A stretch of 7,588 bases of DNA, from the NCBI GenBank assembly GCA_026388445.1, contig JAPLJU010000089.1, forward strand, positions 1 to 7,588, read 5' to 3'. The translations under genes were made by a program, and so were the position numbers. Each line of letters starts with the position of its first letter. Within the stretch, counting starts at the first letter, position 1. Below are positions 1 through 6,352 of the stretch, in pieces. The notes beneath the pieces are model-generated. The model was not told where the DNA came from. It saw only the letters and a list, made by a program, of their open reading frames with translations, and searched no databases. Origin of the DNA: Deltaproteobacteria bacterium (GTDB lineage Bacteria; Desulfobacterota; Syntrophia; Syntrophales; UBA2192).

Positions 1-125
1 ATGCAGTAGGGTTTCCTGGAGCTCTCAGCCTCGGCGTGAAAATAGCGGCGCTCGAGCCACATCTGATACCATTTTTTCTCAACCTCGGCTGGTTCGAACG
101 TCTTCGGGAGCATTCTTTCTTCCAT
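1..125 (-). CDS. valS: Valyl-tRNA synthetase, N-terminal 41 codons (partial)
   Basis: ValS is the cytoplasmic class I enzyme that charges tRNA-Val with valine. Only the first 41 codons are in the window; the gene runs off the left edge. The reading begins MEERMLPKTFEP, continues through AEVEKKWYQMW and ends in a KPYC stretch. This matches the typical ValS N-terminus (LPKTYDP, then E-x-KWY, then a GYFHA-like segment and KPYC just before the PPPNVTG region). The catalytic HIGH and KMSKS motifs lie outside the window. I chose the ATG at 123-125 because a GGAG Shine-Dalgarno site (133-136) sits 7 bases upstream; an in-frame ATG at 111-113 is an alternative four codons in. It follows miaA on the same strand after a 257-base spacer, so it may have its own promoter. 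The identification rests on a short stretch but the match is distinctive. Confidence 0.85.
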   Translation of the reverse strand, partial: MEERMLPKTFEPAEVEKKWYQMWLERRYFHAEAESSRKPYC

Positions 126-132
126 CGGGCAT

Positions 133-136
133 CTCC
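133..136 (-). promoter_or_regulatory. Shine-Dalgarno site of valS
   Basis: On the minus strand this reads GGAG, 7 bases before the ATG at 123-125. It favours that start over the second in-frame ATG at 111-113, which has only a weak purine stretch (GGAAGAAAG) before it. Confidence 0.55.
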
Positions 137-218
137 ATCACTCGTTTTTCCAAGACTCTTCAAGACCCCGGGGGTTAGAACCGCGTCCATGCGGCATCCG
201 GGAGCTGAGTTTTTTGGT

Positions 219-247
219 TTTTTATTGATTTCCTCTGTTTATGAGAA
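219..247 (-). promoter_or_regulatory. Candidate sigma70-type promoter for valS (proximal)
   Basis: On the minus strand TTCTCA (242-247) is followed after exactly 17 bases by TAAAAA (219-224); each hexamer matches the sigma70 consensus at 4 of 6 positions. It lies in the AT-rich part of the miaA-valS spacer and would give a leader of roughly 90 bases. This is a pattern match only; the A-tracts here raise the chance of a false hit. Confidence 0.25.
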
Positions 248-335
248 CCCCCGTGTTTTCGGGGAGAGAGTTAAAGCGTCAGGCTGGATCGGGGATTCCC
301 CCCTAACCCCCCATTTTCCAAAGGCAATTGGCGAT

Positions 336-364
336 TCTTTATCGTTATACCCTGAACAAGTCAA
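336..364 (-). promoter_or_regulatory. Candidate sigma70-type promoter for valS (distal)
   Basis: On the minus strand TTGACT (359-364, 5 of 6 consensus) is followed after 17 bases by a poor -10, TAAAGA (336-341, 3 of 6). It begins about 20 bases after the miaA stop codon and would give a leader of about 200 bases for valS. It competes with the proximal candidate at 219-247, and valS may also be read from the upstream cluster since no clear terminator follows miaA. Confidence 0.25.
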
Positions 365-382
365 GGAAATTCCTGGAGAGGG

Positions 383-1315
383 TCAGCGGGCGACAAAACC
401 CCTGACCCGCGTCAGGATGGACTCTTCGGCCCGTGGACTGAACCATTCGATGTCTTTCTCCGCCTTGAACCAGGTCATCTGCCTCTTCGCGAAATTTCTC
501 GTGTCTCTCTGCATGAGGCGCAGGGCCTCTTCAAGGGACAGCTCCCCCCGGATGTAACCGATGATATGCTTGTAGCCTAGAGAATGGAGGGCCCTGGCTT
601 TTTCTTCGTAACCGCGTGCCAGGAGATGACGGACTTCTCCGATAATCCCTCGCTCGATCATGTCCTCGCAGCGCCGGTTGATCCTGTCGTAGAGCTCCTG
701 CCGGGGGAGCTGGAGGCCGATCTTCAGGAAATCATACTGCCTTTGCTGAAATCCGTGGGCCTCCTGCTTCTTGCTGATGGTCTCCCCGCCCCGCTCAAAA
801 ACCTCCAGTGCCCGGATGATCCGCACGGCGTCATTTACACCGATCCGGCTCGCGGCAAGCTCATCCCGCTGCTTCAGCCTTTCGTGGAGATGGGCCGCGC
901 CGAATTTCTTCAGGTCCTCCCGGAGGCGGCGGCGAAGCTCCCAATCCGGGCTCGGCCCTTCGATCAGCCCCCCCGTCAGAGCCCTGATGTAGAGGCCCGT
1001 GCCTCCCACAACGAGAACCGCCCTGCCCTCGGCGTTGAGGCGCCTGATGATCTCGCCTGCCTTCTCGGCAAAGCGTGCCGCATTGAAATCCTCATCGGGA
1101 TCCGCAATGTCAACGAGATGATGCCTGACCCTGGACCGCTCCTCGGGCGATGGCTTTGCCGTGCCGATATCCATGAAACGGTAGACCTGCATGGAGTCGG
1201 CGCTGATGATTTCGGCGTCAAGCTCGGGGGCGAGCTTCAGGGAAAGATCCGTTTTGCCGGTACCGGTGGGCCCGAGAATGATGACGATTTTTGGCCTCAG
1301 CGTTTTCTCTGCCAC
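383..1315 (-). CDS. miaA: tRNA dimethylallyltransferase MiaA
   Basis: MiaA transfers the dimethylallyl group from dimethylallyl diphosphate to N6 of A37 in tRNAs reading UNN codons (i6A37). The 310-residue product has the usual family length. Visible motifs in order: P-loop GPTGTGKT (15-22); DSMQVYR (40-46), holding the family's catalytic Asp40; GTAKP (51-55); HHLVD (65-69); GGTGLY (104-109); and the C-terminal RDTRNFAKRQMTWF (270-283), typical of the tRNA-binding core. The start is GTG at 1313-1315, giving MAEKTLRPKIVIILGPTG, which places the P-loop at the normal distance from the N-terminus; the upstream Shine-Dalgarno is weak (AAAGAG). It starts 6 bases after the mutL stop, the common mutL-miaA arrangement, so it is almost surely co-transcribed and perhaps translationally coupled. 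hfq, the usual neighbour in gammaproteobacteria, is absent; valS follows instead. Confidence 0.97.
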   Translation of the reverse strand: MAEKTLRPKIVIILGPTGTGKTDLSLKLAPELDAEIISADSMQVYRFMDIGTAKPSPEERSRVRHHLVDIADPDEDFNAARFAEKAGEIIRRLNAEGRAVLVVGGTGLYIRALTGGLIEGPSPDWELRRRLREDLKKFGAAHLHERLKQRDELAASRIGVNDAVRIIRALEVFERGGETISKKQEAHGFQQRQYDFLKIGLQLPRQELYDRINRRCEDMIERGIIGEVRHLLARGYEEKARALHSLGYKHIIGYIRGELSLEEALRLMQRDTRNFAKRQMTWFKAEKDIEWFSPRAEESILTRVRGFVAR

Positions 1316-1321
1316 GGCTCT

Positions 1322-3121
1322 TTACGACCGCCTGAATAACTTCCCCAGTTCCTGGAAGGTGAGCTGGGCGAAAACGGGCCTCCCGTGAGGGCAGCTCGAC
1401 GAAAAGGGGACCGCATCGAGCTTCCTCAAAAGCTCTTCGACCTCCGGACGGGAAAGCTCCTGGCTGGCCTTGACGGCTCCCCTGCAGGCCATGAACGTGA
1501 GAATCCTCTCTTTCAGGTCCTCGAGCCCCTGGGGTCTTCCCCATTCAGACATTTCATCGGCAAGATCCCTGAGAAGCACTCCGCAGTGGACATGGGAAAG
1601 GATGGGGGGAACGCCCTTGACGACGACGGCATTCCCCCCGAAGGGTTCCGCCTCAAATCCTGATTCCCGTAGTGATTCCATGCAGGCCATGATGCTTGTG
1701 TAGTCTTTGGGAGGAAATGAAACCACCTCGGGCATGAGAAGCCTCTGGGAGATCGGGTTTTCCCCGGCGGCGTGGCTTTTCAGCTCCTCGAAGAGGATCC
1801 GCTCGTGGGCCGCATGTTGATCGATGACAACAACGCCTCCCTCATGTTCAAAAAAGAGATACGTCCCGCCTGCCTGCCCGACATAGCGAAGGGCTGAAAA
1901 GGGCATGCGGACGTCAGGCGTGTCGCTCGTTTCAAAAAAGTCCGTGCCGGGAGCATCGCTCTCCCGGCGCATCGTCTCTTCTTCTTTCTGAAAAGATCTG
2001 AAAATCGCCTTGTCCCTGCCCGTGGATACCCGGTATCGCTTCATGGCCTCCGCTACACCGGCCCTGTATTTCTCCGTGATATCACCGGCAGGCGCTTCGG
2101 CTTCCGCTTCCGCCGTTCTCGAGCGAGGGGTGAGTCTCGCGAGAGGTTCCGCGACGGCTTCCGCCACAAGGTCATGGATCTCGCCGGGATTCCTGAACCG
2201 TATCTCCATCTTCGTCGGGTGAACGTTGACATCCACGTCTTCCGCCGGGACATCGACAAAGAGTAAAACGGTGGGGTAGCGCTTGCTCTCGATGAGCCCC
2301 CGGTAGGCGCTCATGACGGCGTGGCTCACCACCGGGTCCCGCACATATCGCCGGTTCACGTAAAAAAACATGTTCCGCGCGTTCGCCCGGGTCTGCGCCG
2401 GCGTGGAAACAAAGCCCGATACGGCCATATCTTTTTTCTCCATCCTCACGGGGATCATGCTGTCCCGGAGATCCTGCCCGAGGAGAAAAACGATCCGGTC
2501 GCGGAGATTCCCCGTACCGGGGATGTCGAGGAGCCGCTTGCCGCCGGCAAGAACGGAAAACCGCACATCGGGATGGGCGAGAGCGATTCTCGTTATGACG
2601 TCGACGCAGTGTCCCTGTTCAGTGGCATCCTGTTTCAAGAACTTCTTACGAACGGGAACGTTATCGAATATCCGGCTGACGGAGACGGAGGTACCGGCCG
2701 GGCACCCGGCGTCACTGACGGTCTTCATCTTCCCTGCTTCGATGACCACCCGGGTACCTGAAGGCGACGCCCCCTGCCTCGTCAGGAGTTCCACCCGTGA
2801 TACGGCCGCAACACTCGAGAGAGCCTCCCCACGGAAACCGAAGGTCCGAACCCGGTAAAGATCATCGAAGCTCGAGATCTTGCTCGTGGCGTGACGGTCG
2901 AAGGCCATGGATGCGTCCCTGCGCCCCATCCCCTCGCCGTTATCCATTACACGGATAGACTCCTTGCCGCCCTTCTGTAGCTCCACGGTAATTTCGGTCG
3001 CCCCCGCATCGAGGGCGTTCTCCAGAAGCTCCTTGACGATCGAGGCCGGTCTCTCGATGACCTCGCCCGCGGCGATCTTGTTCGTCAGCTCTTCAGGCAG
3101 GATGATGATCTTTGCGCTCAA
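1322..3121 (-). CDS. mutL: DNA mismatch repair protein MutL (endonuclease type)
   Basis: MutL links mismatch recognition by MutS to strand incision and excision. The 599-residue product has the N-terminal GHKL ATPase: AAGEV (17-21), KELLENALDAG (30-40) with catalytic Glu31 and Mg-binding Asn35, DNGEG (60-64), RHATSKI (76-82) and GFRGEAL (95-101). A low-complexity, Ala/Glu-rich linker (about 333-400) separates it from the C-terminal dimerisation domain. That domain carries the metal-dependent endonuclease signature DQHAAHERILFEE (434-446, fitting DQHA-x2-E-x4-E), ACR (545-547) and CPHGRP (577-582). QRLLMP (459-464) fits the QxxLxP clamp-binding motif known from Bacillus MutL. Hence this MutL should nick DNA itself, as in bacteria lacking MutH. 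The start is TTG (3119-3121): an in-frame TGA lies just upstream, the N-terminus MSAKIIILPEEL fits the family, and GTGAGG is spaced 7 bases away. It sits between rfbD (26 bases) and miaA (6 bases). Confidence 0.97.
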   Translation of the reverse strand: MSAKIIILPEELTNKIAAGEVIERPASIVKELLENALDAGATEITVELQKGGKESIRVMDNGEGMGRRDASMAFDRHATSKISSFDDLYRVRTFGFRGEALSSVAAVSRVELLTRQGASPSGTRVVIEAGKMKTVSDAGCPAGTSVSVSRIFDNVPVRKKFLKQDATEQGHCVDVITRIALAHPDVRFSVLAGGKRLLDIPGTGNLRDRIVFLLGQDLRDSMIPVRMEKKDMAVSGFVSTPAQTRANARNMFFYVNRRYVRDPVVSHAVMSAYRGLIESKRYPTVLLFVDVPAEDVDVNVHPTKMEIRFRNPGEIHDLVAEAVAEPLARLTPRSRTAEAEAEAPAGDITEKYRAGVAEAMKRYRVSTGRDKAIFRSFQKEEETMRRESDAPGTDFFETSDTPDVRMPFSALRYVGQAGGTYLFFEHEGGVVVIDQHAAHERILFEELKSHAAGENPISQRLLMPEVVSFPPKDYTSIMACMESLRESGFEAEPFGGNAVVVKGVPPILSHVHCGVLLRDLADEMSEWGRPQGLEDLKERILTFMACRGAVKASQELSRPEVEELLRKLDAVPFSSSCPHGRPVFAQLTFQELGKLFRRS

Positions 3122-3128
3122 CTTGAAA

Positions 3129-3134
3129 CCTCAC
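3129..3134 (-). promoter_or_regulatory. Shine-Dalgarno site supporting the TTG start of mutL
   Basis: On the minus strand this reads GTGAGG and ends 7 bases before the TTG at 3119-3121. An in-frame TGA overlaps this site, so translation of mutL cannot begin further upstream in the same frame, and no ATG or GTG precedes the conserved N-terminal ATPase motifs. Confidence 0.6.
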
Positions 3135-3147
3135 GAAACGGGGCGGA

Positions 3148-4023
3148 TCAGGCGTCCTCCGGTTTCGGCAAATTTTTCTTTCCCCAGGTTTTCATTACGA
3201 AGTCCTTCAGGGCGACCTGCCAGTAGCGGGTCGTCTTCTTTGTCTCCTGGATGAATTTCCGGCAGCTGAGGACGGAATAGGCCGGCCGGAGGGCCTGCCT
3301 CTGGAGCATGCCGGAGGAAATGGCCTCTATCTCCACTTCCGGAATCTGAGCGTATTGAACGATTCTAACGGCAAATTCGTACCAGCTGCAGCGGCCCCTG
3401 TTCGTCACGTTGAAGACGCCGGCGTGATTCCCCTCGAGGAGAAGCCTCACCGCCAGGGCGAGATCGACGCTGTAAGTGGGGGATCCGATCTGGTCGTTGA
3501 CGATCCGCAGTTTCTTCTCATGCCTGGCCTTGTCCAGGATGGTCTTGACGAAGTTTTTACCCGTTCTGCCGTACAGCCAGGCCGTCCGGATGAGGAGAAA
3601 GTCCCTGGCATATTCCTTCAGGTAGATCTCGCTCTGCAGCTTGGACTGCCCGTAAACGTTGATGGGGTTGCACAGGTCTTCCTCCACGTAAGGTTTTCTC
3701 TTCGTGCCGTCAAAGACGTAATCCGTGGAAAAATGGACCAGCTTGATCTCCCGGTCCGAACAGATCCGGGCGATGTTCCGGACCCCTTCGGCATTGACGG
3801 CAAAACAGAGGTCCCGTTCCGTTTCGCAGCCATCGACATTGGTATAAGCGGCGGCGTTCACAACGGCATCGGGACTGAACTCCGCGACGGTTTCCCTGCA
3901 GTCGGAAAAGGAGGTGATGTCGAAATCATCGATATCGACCCCCTGAACTGCGTGGGCGGAACCGAGGACCTCCATGAGGTCCGTCCCCAGCTGCCCCTTG
4001 TTGCCCAGCACCAGAATTTTCAT
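3148..4023 (-). CDS. rfbD: dTDP-4-dehydrorhamnose reductase (RmlD/RfbD)
   Basis: This extended short-chain dehydrogenase performs the last step of dTDP-L-rhamnose synthesis, the NAD(P)H reduction of dTDP-4-keto-L-rhamnose; rhamnose is used in surface polysaccharide. The 291-residue product has the family's normal length. Motifs: nucleotide-binding GNKGQLG (7-13) in an N-terminal Rossmann fold, NAAAYTNVDGCE (56-67), FSTDYVFDG (98-106) with the catalytic Thr/Ser region, and the catalytic pair in YGQSK (Tyr124, Lys128), followed by LIRTAWLYG (144-152). The ATG start overlaps the truA stop in an ATGA, with GGAGTG 8 bases upstream inside truA, which indicates translational coupling. The usual partners rmlA, rmlB and rmlC are not in this window, so the gene stands apart from a sugar cluster. 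A related reductase of another deoxysugar in the same superfamily cannot be fully excluded. Confidence 0.92.
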   Translation of the reverse strand: MKILVLGNKGQLGTDLMEVLGSAHAVQGVDIDDFDITSFSDCRETVAEFSPDAVVNAAAYTNVDGCETERDLCFAVNAEGVRNIARICSDREIKLVHFSTDYVFDGTKRKPYVEEDLCNPINVYGQSKLQSEIYLKEYARDFLLIRTAWLYGRTGKNFVKTILDKARHEKKLRIVNDQIGSPTYSVDLALAVRLLLEGNHAGVFNVTNRGRCSWYEFAVRIVQYAQIPEVEIEAISSGMLQRQALRPAYSVLSCRKFIQETKKTTRYWQVALKDFVMKTWGKKNLPKPEDA

Positions 4024-4760
4024 TCGTATTTCACTCCGGCGAGAAAAAGACCCTGCGGCGGTGCGGTCACGCCGGCCTTTTTCCTGTTTCTCGACTCGAG
4101 GATCCCCTGAAAGTCCATCGGGGTCATCTTTCCCTTGCCCACGTCAACGAGTGTTCCCACGATGGCCCGGACCATGTGGCGTAGGAAACCGTTGGCCTCA
4201 ATAAAAAATTTCAAAAAATAACTGTCTTCCCTCTCGAAGCCGGTGTCGTAAACCTCGCGGACAGGGCTCTTCACGTCCGTCTGGGCGGAACAGAAGGCCG
4301 AAAAATCGTGGACACCTTTCAGGGCGGATGCGGCCTCCGCTATCCGTCCGACGTCGAGAGGCTTGAAGACACACCAGCAGTAATTCCGGTGAAGGGCCGT
4401 CCGCACATCGCTGTTGAAGATCCGGTAAAAATAGGTCTTGCTCCTGGCCGAGTAGCGGGCGTGGAACGTTTCGTCCACCTCGGTCAGATCCTTGACCACG
4501 ATATTTCGAGGGATGAGACTGTTCAGACCCAGCAGGAGATTTCTCACCGGGATCCTGGACGATGTCCTGAAATGAGCCACCTGGTGCAGGGCGTGAACCC
4601 CGGCATCGGTCCTGCTCGATCCGTGGAGCGTCACTTTCTCGCTGGTAATCCTCTGCAGGCTCTCTTCGAGCACCTCCTGGATCGTGACGTCACCGCTCTG
4701 GCGCTGCCATCCGTAGTATCCCGTCCCGTCGTACTCGATGATCATTCTCAGATTTTTCAT
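4020..4760 (-). CDS. truA: tRNA pseudouridine(38-40) synthase TruA
   Basis: TruA converts uridines 38, 39 and 40 of the tRNA anticodon arm to pseudouridine. The 246-residue product is of normal family length. The N-terminus reads MKNLRMIIEYDGTGYYGWQRQ, the standard TruA opening. The catalytic aspartate is Asp52 in SSRTDAGVHA (48-57; most homologues have GRTDAGVHA). Further motifs are FHARYSA (about 98-104), FSAFCSA in the middle and the C-terminal FLRHMVRAIVGTLVDVG core. The start is the ATG at 4758-4760; no convincing Shine-Dalgarno precedes it. A second ATG three codons upstream in another frame reads ATG TCA TGA and ends on the truA start. truA lies 114 bases after pgk and overlaps rfbD by 4 bases, so it heads the truA-rfbD-mutL-miaA cluster. 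Confidence 0.97.
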   Translation of the reverse strand: MKNLRMIIEYDGTGYYGWQRQSGDVTIQEVLEESLQRITSEKVTLHGSSRTDAGVHALHQVAHFRTSSRIPVRNLLLGLNSLIPRNIVVKDLTEVDETFHARYSARSKTYFYRIFNSDVRTALHRNYCWCVFKPLDVGRIAEAASALKGVHDFSAFCSAQTDVKSPVREVYDTGFEREDSYFLKFFIEANGFLRHMVRAIVGTLVDVGKGKMTPMDFQGILESRNRKKAGVTAPPQGLFLAGVKYE

Positions 4761-4796
4761 GACATGGTCAACAAAGGGCGCAGGCCCTCCGGGCCC

Positions 4797-4824
4797 GTTA
4801 TAGATGAAGCGCCTTGCAGGGTAA
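4797..4824 (-). promoter_or_regulatory. Possible promoter for the truA cluster
   Basis: On the minus strand TTACCC (4819-4824, 3 of 6) and TATAAC (4797-4802, 5 of 6) are 16 bases apart, ending about 37 bases before the truA ATG. The -35 is weak and the element overlaps the hairpin at 4803-4834, so this is tentative. The alternative is readthrough from pgk. Confidence 0.22.
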
Positions 4825-4834
4825 GGCGCTCATC
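4803..4834. other. Strong inverted repeat between pgk and truA
   Basis: The arms GATGAAGCGCCTT (4803-4815) and AAGGCGCTCATC (4823-4834) pair over 12 base pairs with one bulged A, around a 7-base loop. On the plus strand the repeat is followed by CGTTTTT (T-run 4837-4841), the look of an intrinsic terminator, although no plus-strand gene precedes it. On the minus strand, where pgk-truA transcription runs, it is followed by TATAACGGG with no T-run. It may block antisense transcription, act as an mRNA stabiliser or processing site after pgk, or be a copy of a dispersed repeat. Confidence 0.6.
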
Positions 4835-4874
4835 CGTTTTTGTGTGGATTAACGAATCGAAGCGGTCCGCCGTT

Positions 4875-6071
4875 TTATTTCTTCCCGCTTGAGCACTGCT
4901 CGAGGGCGAGGATGGCCGGCAGTTTTTTCCCCTCCAGGAGTTCCAGGAAGGCTCCGCCCCCCGTGGACATGTAGGACATGTTATCCCTCTCCCCCGCCCG
5001 GTCGATGGCCACATCGGTGTCCCCGCCGCCGACGATGGAAAGGGCATAGGAGTTGGCCACACTGTGGGCCAGGGCAAAGGTCCCCCGGCTGAAGGCGTCC
5101 ATCTCGAAGACGCCCATGGGACCGTTCCAGACGATGGTCTTTGCGTTGTTCAGGGCCTCCGTAAAAAGGGTGATCGTCGCAGGCCCGATATCCAGACCCA
5201 TCCAGTGGGCGTTGATTTCCTGGACCGGCACGATCTTCGTCTCGGCCTCTTCCTCCATTCTCTCCGCGATCACACAATCCACGGGCAGGTAGACCTTGAC
5301 GCCGTGTTCTTTTGCCTCTTCCATGATCTCGCGGGCCCTGCCCAGAAGCTCGTCCTCGACAATGGATTTCCCCACCTCGCACCCCTGGGCCTTCAGAAAG
5401 GTGAAGGCCATCCCGCCGCCAATGATCATCTTGTTCACGAGCTTGATGAGGTTGCCGAGCGCCTCCAGCTTCCCCGAAACCTTTGATCCGCCGACGATGG
5501 CCACGAGGGGCCGGGCCGGTTTTTCAAGGGCACTGCTGAAGTATGTCAGCTCTTTTTTCATGAGGAATCCCGCGCCGCATTCTTTCACGAATTTCGTTAC
5601 CCCCACGTTCGAGGCGTGGCACCGGTGAGCATTTCCGAAGGCGTCGTCAATGTAGACATCGGTGCAGCTGGCCAGCTCCCTGGCAAAGTCTTCGTCGTTT
5701 TTCTCTTCCCCCGGGTGAAAACGAACGTTTTCCAGCATGATGGCGCAACCCGGCTTCATCTCCGCGATGGCCTTCCGGACCTCCTCACCGACGCAGTCCT
5801 TGAGTATCGCCACACCCTTTCCGAGGAGTCTTGAGAGCCTCTTGGCGACCGGCGCGAGGCTCATCCGCTCCACCCGTTTCCCCTTGGGGCGGCCCAGGTG
5901 GGATATGATGATGACCTTGGCATTCTCATCGAAGGCGTAGTTGATCGTCGGAAGCGCCGCCCTGATCCTCATGTCATCGACGATATTGAGGTCGGCGTCG
6001 AGCGGCACATTGAAATCGAACCGGCAAAGGACCCTCTTCCCTTTCAAATCCATTTCGTCTACATATCTCAT
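4875..6071 (-). CDS. pgk: Phosphoglycerate kinase
   Basis: Pgk catalyses the reversible transfer of phosphate between 1,3-bisphosphoglycerate and ADP, giving 3-phosphoglycerate and ATP in glycolysis, or the reverse in gluconeogenesis. The 398-residue product is full length. Substrate-side motifs: RFDFNVP (17-23), the DDMRIRAALPT helix (32-42, Arg36), SHLGRP (57-62), ENVRFHPGE (114-122, Arg117) and DAFGNAHR (143-150). Nucleotide-side motifs: GGSKVSGK (194-201), WNGPMGVFE (315-323), GGGDT (348-352) and STGGGAFLE (369-377). The start is ATG at 6069-6071 with a strong AAGGAGG (6076-6082) 4 bases upstream. gap and tpiA, frequent pgk partners, are not adjacent: upstream lies a divergent acyl-CoA carboxyltransferase and downstream truA. 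A promoter candidate sits at 6233-6262. Confidence 0.98.
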   Translation of the reverse strand: MRYVDEMDLKGKRVLCRFDFNVPLDADLNIVDDMRIRAALPTINYAFDENAKVIIISHLGRPKGKRVERMSLAPVAKRLSRLLGKGVAILKDCVGEEVRKAIAEMKPGCAIMLENVRFHPGEEKNDEDFARELASCTDVYIDDAFGNAHRCHASNVGVTKFVKECGAGFLMKKELTYFSSALEKPARPLVAIVGGSKVSGKLEALGNLIKLVNKMIIGGGMAFTFLKAQGCEVGKSIVEDELLGRAREIMEEAKEHGVKVYLPVDCVIAERMEEEAETKIVPVQEINAHWMGLDIGPATITLFTEALNNAKTIVWNGPMGVFEMDAFSRGTFALAHSVANSYALSIVGGGDTDVAIDRAGERDNMSYMSTGGGAFLELLEGKKLPAILALEQCSSGKK

Positions 6072-6159
6072 GGTTCCTCCTTTTGGTGCCTGTATCCCTG
6101 ACCCTCTGCAACGGAATTTCAGCTCTCTCGATTCCTATTCGCGTACCCTCCGGATGCCC

Positions 6160-6174
6160 CACGGGACGCCCGTG
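6160..6174. other. Short perfect hairpin in the pgk leader
   Basis: CACGGG (6160-6165) and CCCGTG (6169-6174) form a perfect 6-bp stem with a 3-base loop. The right arm overlaps an 8-base palindrome GTGATCAC (6172-6179). No T-run follows on either strand, so it is not a terminator. If pgk is transcribed from 6233-6262 the hairpin lies in its leader; the overlapping palindrome could instead be an operator half. No function can be assigned. Confidence 0.45.
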
Positions 6175-6232
6175 ATCACTGAAACCGCAAGATCCTTTAA
6201 ATACGGTTATTTACGCTTTTAAGACCCACGAT

Positions 6233-6262
6233 TTTATATAACTTTGGAGGATTGTTCGTCAA
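6233..6262 (-). promoter_or_regulatory. Candidate sigma70-type promoter for pgk
   Basis: On the minus strand TTGACG (6257-6262, 5 of 6 consensus) is followed by an AT-only block in which TATAAA (6233-6238, 18-base spacer) or TATATA (6235-6240, 16-base spacer) can serve as the -10. It is the best promoter match in the window and faces pgk. It would give a leader of about 155 bases carrying the hairpin at 6160-6174. Confidence 0.5.
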
Positions 6263-6289
6263 GGATGAAAAAGCCCGCCAAATTACTTA

Positions 6290-6318
6290 TTGCATTGACA
6301 ATTGATACATGCTATTTC
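6290..6318 (+). promoter_or_regulatory. Candidate promoter for the carboxyltransferase gene
   Basis: TTGCAT (6290-6295) is spaced 17 bases from TATTTC (6313-6318), which is preceded by TG at 6310-6311, an extended -10 arrangement. Transcription would begin near 6325, leaving a leader of about 40 bases. A perfect TTGACA at 6295-6300 lacks a -10 at a proper distance. A second plus-strand option uses the palindromic AT block at 6234-6241. Confidence 0.35.
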
Positions 6319-6352
6319 AGCGCGATTTTAAAAACCAGACCGATAAAAAGCC

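Noticed and set aside
126..230. T-box riboswitch upstream of valS
   Set aside because: A CCGC/GCGG mini-hairpin and a TGGACGCGG stretch looked suggestive, but the T-box sequence (AGGGTGGNACCGCG) is absent and there is no terminator stem with a T-run before the valS start.
249..267. Terminator after miaA
   Set aside because: CCCCG/CGGGG forms a 5-bp stem with a 6-base loop, but no T-run follows on the minus strand, so it is not a convincing intrinsic terminator.
36..557. 173-codon plus-strand open frame at the left edge
   Set aside because: It lies antisense to the start of valS, the spacer and the end of miaA, both well-matched genes, and its protein resembles no family I know. It is a shadow frame of GC-rich DNA.
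4757..5077. 106-codon minus-strand frame spanning the end of pgk and the pgk-truA spacer
   Set aside because: Most of it is an out-of-frame reading of the pgk C-terminus, rich in Pro, Ser and Arg, without a recognisable domain. Only its end overlapping the truA start is worth noting.
6295..6300. Perfect TTGACA as a plus-strand -35
   Set aside because: No acceptable -10 lies 15-19 bases downstream (the bases there are GC-rich, around CAGCGC). The overlapping TTGCAT with an extended -10 fits better.
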